Below, in pieces: positions 6,191 through 7,105 of a stretch of DNA of 7,105 nucleotides; the first letter of the stretch is position 1, and every line of letters starts with the position of its first letter. The stretch comes from Candidatus Woesearchaeota archaeon (GTDB lineage: Archaea; Nanobdellota; Nanobdellia; Woesearchaeales; SKIA01), in the NCBI GenBank assembly GCA_007128245.1, contig SKXU01000021.1, forward strand, positions 1 to 7,105, read 5' to 3'. Below the pieces are notes generated by a model. It saw nothing but the letters and a program-made list of their open reading frames with translations, was not told the DNA's origin and made no database searches. Both the position numbers and the translations under genes were made by a program.

Positions 6191-6213
6191 TCACTGGACT
6201 CGCACGGCCGAAA
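6191..6213 (+). repeat. 23-bp direct repeat, right copy (between RHH and vapB genes)
   Basis: Same 23-bp motif as 5455-5477 with three mismatches in the middle. Its first part overlaps a small inverted repeat, GAGTC-ACTG-GACTC (6188-6201), which the left copy lacks. With the left copy it brackets the PIN/RHH pair, 736 bp from repeat start to repeat start. Confidence 0.6.
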
Positions 6214-6216
6214 GTG

Positions 6217-6241
6217 TTTTTAACGCATATGCGATAGGTGA
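6217..6241 (+). promoter_or_regulatory. Possible second upstream promoter/operator of vapBC
   Basis: This holds a TATA-like TTTTTAA (6217-6223), a perfect 10-bp palindrome CGCATATGCG (6224-6233) and a GGTGA (6237-6241) 6 nt before an ATG at 6248 that is in frame with vapB. It could drive a longer vapB message or be a regulator site. The closer TATA box at 6262 fits the likely start better, so this is weak. Confidence 0.25.
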
Positions 6242-6261
6242 CATACGATGCACACAACACA

Positions 6262-6292
6262 TTTTTATACTAGTACAAGTACTAGTACTAGT
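6262..6292 (+). promoter_or_regulatory. TATA box and ACTAGT repeats of the vapBC operon
   Basis: TTTTTATA (6262-6269) is centred 27 bp before the ATG at 6293. Between them lie four 6-bp units, TACTAG-TACAAG-TACTAG-TACTAG (6268-6291), which create three ACTAGT palindromes (6269, 6281, 6287). Repeats between the TATA box and the start codon are a natural place for the VapB or VapBC complex to repress its own operon. If read as protein they give only a TSTSTSTS run, which speaks against the upstream ATG. Confidence 0.55.
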
Positions 6293-6508
6293 ATGGCTAC
6301 GACGTCAATAACCATCACGCATGAAGCATATAAGTATCTGAAATCAATCAAAGGAGATAAGAGCTTCTCAGAAACCATACTCTCCTTAAAACAACACACT
6401 AATGACATCATGCAATACGCAGGAGCACTCAAGAACGCAGACTTCACAGGAGCACGAAATGCCAGAAAAGAAATCAACAAAGACTGGACTCATCGGGGCA
6501 GACACTAG
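6293..6508 (+). CDS. vapB: VapB antitoxin, DUF217-like
   Basis: A 71-residue protein starting MATTSITI. The pattern of a short N-terminal strand, then HEAYKYLKSIKG and SFSETILSL (about 10-32), is that of the archaeal DUF217 VapB antitoxins. The C-terminal half (about 40-68) is charged and probably wraps the partner toxin. I choose ATG 6293 because a TATA box lies 27 bp upstream (leaderless) and because the reading from ATG 6248 would add only a low-complexity stretch encoded by the hexamer repeats. That alternative start does have a GGTGA in front. The last 50 bp overlap vapC, so the two are made from one message. VapB should neutralise VapC and repress the operon. Confidence 0.75.
   Translation: MATTSITITHEAYKYLKSIKGDKSFSETILSLKQHTNDIMQYAGALKNADFTGARNARKEINKDWTHRGRH
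6448..6452 (+). promoter_or_regulatory. Shine-Dalgarno AGGAG of vapC
   Basis: AGGAG lies 6 nt before the ATG at 6459, inside the vapB frame. It decides the vapC start: the in-frame ATG at 6402 would add 19 residues that look nothing like a PIN domain. Confidence 0.7.
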
Positions 6509-6860
6509 CTTTCTCATCGACTTTTTCACAGGAGACCAAAAAGCTGCTTTGGCAATGCAAAAGTACGCAAGCCAACTTCATGTATCAGAACTCGTGCTCT
6601 ACGAATTTCTTTGCGGAAACCTGACAGAAACACAAGAAAAAACCTTTTTTACTGCCATTCAACCATTCCCACAAGCACCCTTTACTCGCCAAGCAGCAAT
6701 CATAGCCGCCAAATTATATCGAGAACAAAAAAAGAAAGGAAAGCCCGTCGGACATCAAGACACAATGATCGCTGCAAGCTACCTAGCACACGGCGTGAGC
6801 ACAATCATCACAAAAAACACATCCCATTTCACACACCTGACGCAAACAGCGACATACTAA
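6459..6860 (+). CDS. vapC: VapC PIN-domain ribonuclease toxin
   Basis: A 133-residue PIN protein and the toxin partner of the overlapping vapB. Active-site positions visible: Asp15 in GADTSFLIDFF, Glu44 in SELVLYEF, Asp101 in HQDTMIAA, and Asn120 in TKNTSHF, where many VapC proteins also have Asn rather than Asp. Length and order are normal for VapC, a Mg-dependent RNase that cuts RNA and stops translation when VapB is degraded. The first 50 bp overlap the end of vapB, in another frame, and an AGGAG directs internal initiation. A T-run after the stop (6871-6875) may help terminate the message; it also forms part of the tRNA promoter. Confidence 0.85.
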   Translation: MPEKKSTKTGLIGADTSFLIDFFTGDQKAALAMQKYASQLHVSELVLYEFLCGNLTETQEKTFFTAIQPFPQAPFTRQAAIIAAKLYREQKKKGKPVGHQDTMIAASYLAHGVSTIITKNTSHFTHLTQTATY

Positions 6861-6869
6861 GAAAGCAAC

Positions 6870-6878
6870 CTTTTTAAA
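6870..6878 (+). promoter_or_regulatory. TATA box of the tRNA-Gln gene
   Basis: CTTTTTAAA, about 30 bp before the first base of the tRNA, which puts the transcript start a few nucleotides upstream of the mature 5' end. This suits RNase P processing. Confidence 0.5.
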
Positions 6879-6904
6879 CGAGGGCAAACTCGTCTGTAAA
6901 GTAC

Positions 6905-7002
6905 AGCCCCGTAGTATAGCGGCCAATCAACCTAAAAAGGCTGAGTCGAAAGTATGCGAGCCTTTGGAGCTTGAGACCCCGGTTCGAATCCGGGCGGGGC
7001 TA
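6905..7002 (+). tRNA. tRNA-Gln (anticodon TTG) with an intron-like insertion
   Basis: The acceptor arm AGCCCCG (6905-6911) pairs fully with CGGGGCT (6995-7001); the discriminator is A7002 and no CCA is encoded. The T-arm is CCCGG-TTCGAAT-CCGGG (6978-6994). The anticodon arm is CGAGC-CTTTGGA-GCTTG (6957-6973, one G-T pair), giving anticodon TTG at 6964-6966, read as glutamine; the A1-T72 pair also fits archaeal tRNA-Gln. The D-arm begins GTATAGCGGCCAA at 6914. A mature tRNA needs about 73 nt but the gene spans 98, so about 25 nt between D-arm and anticodon arm must be removed. The identity is firm; the exact splice sites are not. Confidence 0.88.
6930..6954 (+). other. Putative noncanonical tRNA intron (about 25 nt, ends approximate)
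   Basis: Removing 6930-6954 joins AATCA to TGCGAGCC, which matches the usual archaeal Gln/Glu sequence at positions 20b-27. Removing 6927-6951 instead gives a fully paired D-stem (GTAT with GTAT, using G-T pairs). Both leave 73 nt. I could not draw a clean bulge-helix-bulge, so the ends are open. The insertion lies upstream of the anticodon, not at the common 37/38 site. AAAGGCT (6936-6942) can pair with AGCCTTT (6959-6965), covering part of the anticodon. Confidence 0.6.
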
Positions 7003-7083
7003 TCCTCAAATACTGACAACACAGAGGGTTCTGCTTGTTCAATATACATCGCTCAAATAGTTTTCGCTACTGAAGAGTCAATA

Positions 7084-7091
7084 ATTTAAAT
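7084..7091 (+). promoter_or_regulatory. Possible TATA box of a gene right of the window
   Basis: ATTTAAAT in the 103-bp stretch after the tRNA, which holds no open frame of note on either strand. At the spacing seen elsewhere, transcription would start just beyond base 7105. It is palindromic, so the direction is uncertain. Confidence 0.25.
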
Positions 7092-7105
7092 TGTGGTGCA
7101 TTCCA

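Noticed and set aside
6248..6292. VapB starting at ATG 6248 with a GGTGA in front
   Set aside because: It would translate the TATA box and hexamer repeats into a TSTSTSTS run unlike any VapB; ATG 6293 fits the promoter. Not fully excluded.
6402..6458. VapC starting at ATG 6402
   Set aside because: The extra 19 residues are polar and unlike a PIN domain; AGGAG at proper spacing marks ATG 6459.
1..7105. CRISPR array or cas genes
   Set aside because: No regularly spaced repeats of CRISPR size were found; the 23-bp repeat occurs only twice, 736 bp apart, with genes between.

Overview
The window reads as archaeal chromosome. TATA boxes sit 24-27 bp upstream of the start codons of seven genes or operons, so most first genes should give leaderless mRNAs, while the internal genes of operons carry Shine-Dalgarno motifs (GGTGA, AGGAG). 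A tRNA-Gln gene has an intron-like insertion and no encoded CCA. Rad50, a DUF217-like VapB and a secreted Ig-like protein also fit Archaea. A DPANN-type lineage (Woesearchaeota/Pacearchaeota-like) is my guess from the style of the secreted protein and the Rad50; it is not proven.

Layout. (a) 1-830, minus: 5' part of a gene for a secreted or membrane-anchored protein with Ig-like repeats, running off the left edge. (b) 871-2895, minus: compact Rad50 ATPase with a central zinc hook. (c) 3053-4464, minus: two-gene operon with a 4-bp ATGA overlap, encoding a glyoxalase-fold ring-cleaving dioxygenase and a serine carboxylesterase. This is the same pair as bacterial mhqED, a quinone/hydroquinone detoxification module. 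(d) 4465-4682: divergent promoter region containing a 129-bp MITE-like element with 17-bp imperfect terminal inverted repeats and 9-bp flanking direct repeats. (e) 4683-5450, plus: inositol monophosphatase-superfamily protein in which the second Asp of the DPxDGT metal motif is Cys. (f) 5455-6860: toxin-antitoxin island. A VapC-like PIN toxin (plus) and a ribbon-helix-helix protein (minus) overlap tail to tail, and a 23-bp imperfect direct repeat lies on either side of them. A conventional VapBC operon follows. (g) 6905-7002: tRNA-Gln(TTG) with about 25 extra nucleotides between D-arm and anticodon arm. (h) 7003-7105: no gene seen, possibly the promoter of a gene beyond the edge.

How the parts work together. 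The left half is housekeeping: DNA repair, detoxification and a surface protein, each unit with its own promoter. The right half, next to a tRNA gene, looks accessory: a small repeat-flanked toxin-antitoxin cassette, a second toxin-antitoxin operon and operator-like repeats over the antitoxin promoters. The most notable items are the MITE-like insertion in the divergent promoter region, the repeat-flanked convergent PIN/RHH pair, the Asp-to-Cys change in the phosphatase, the mhqED-like operon in an apparent archaeon, and the noncanonical tRNA intron. I did not find one clearly new multi-gene system; the convergent PIN/RHH cassette is the best candidate.
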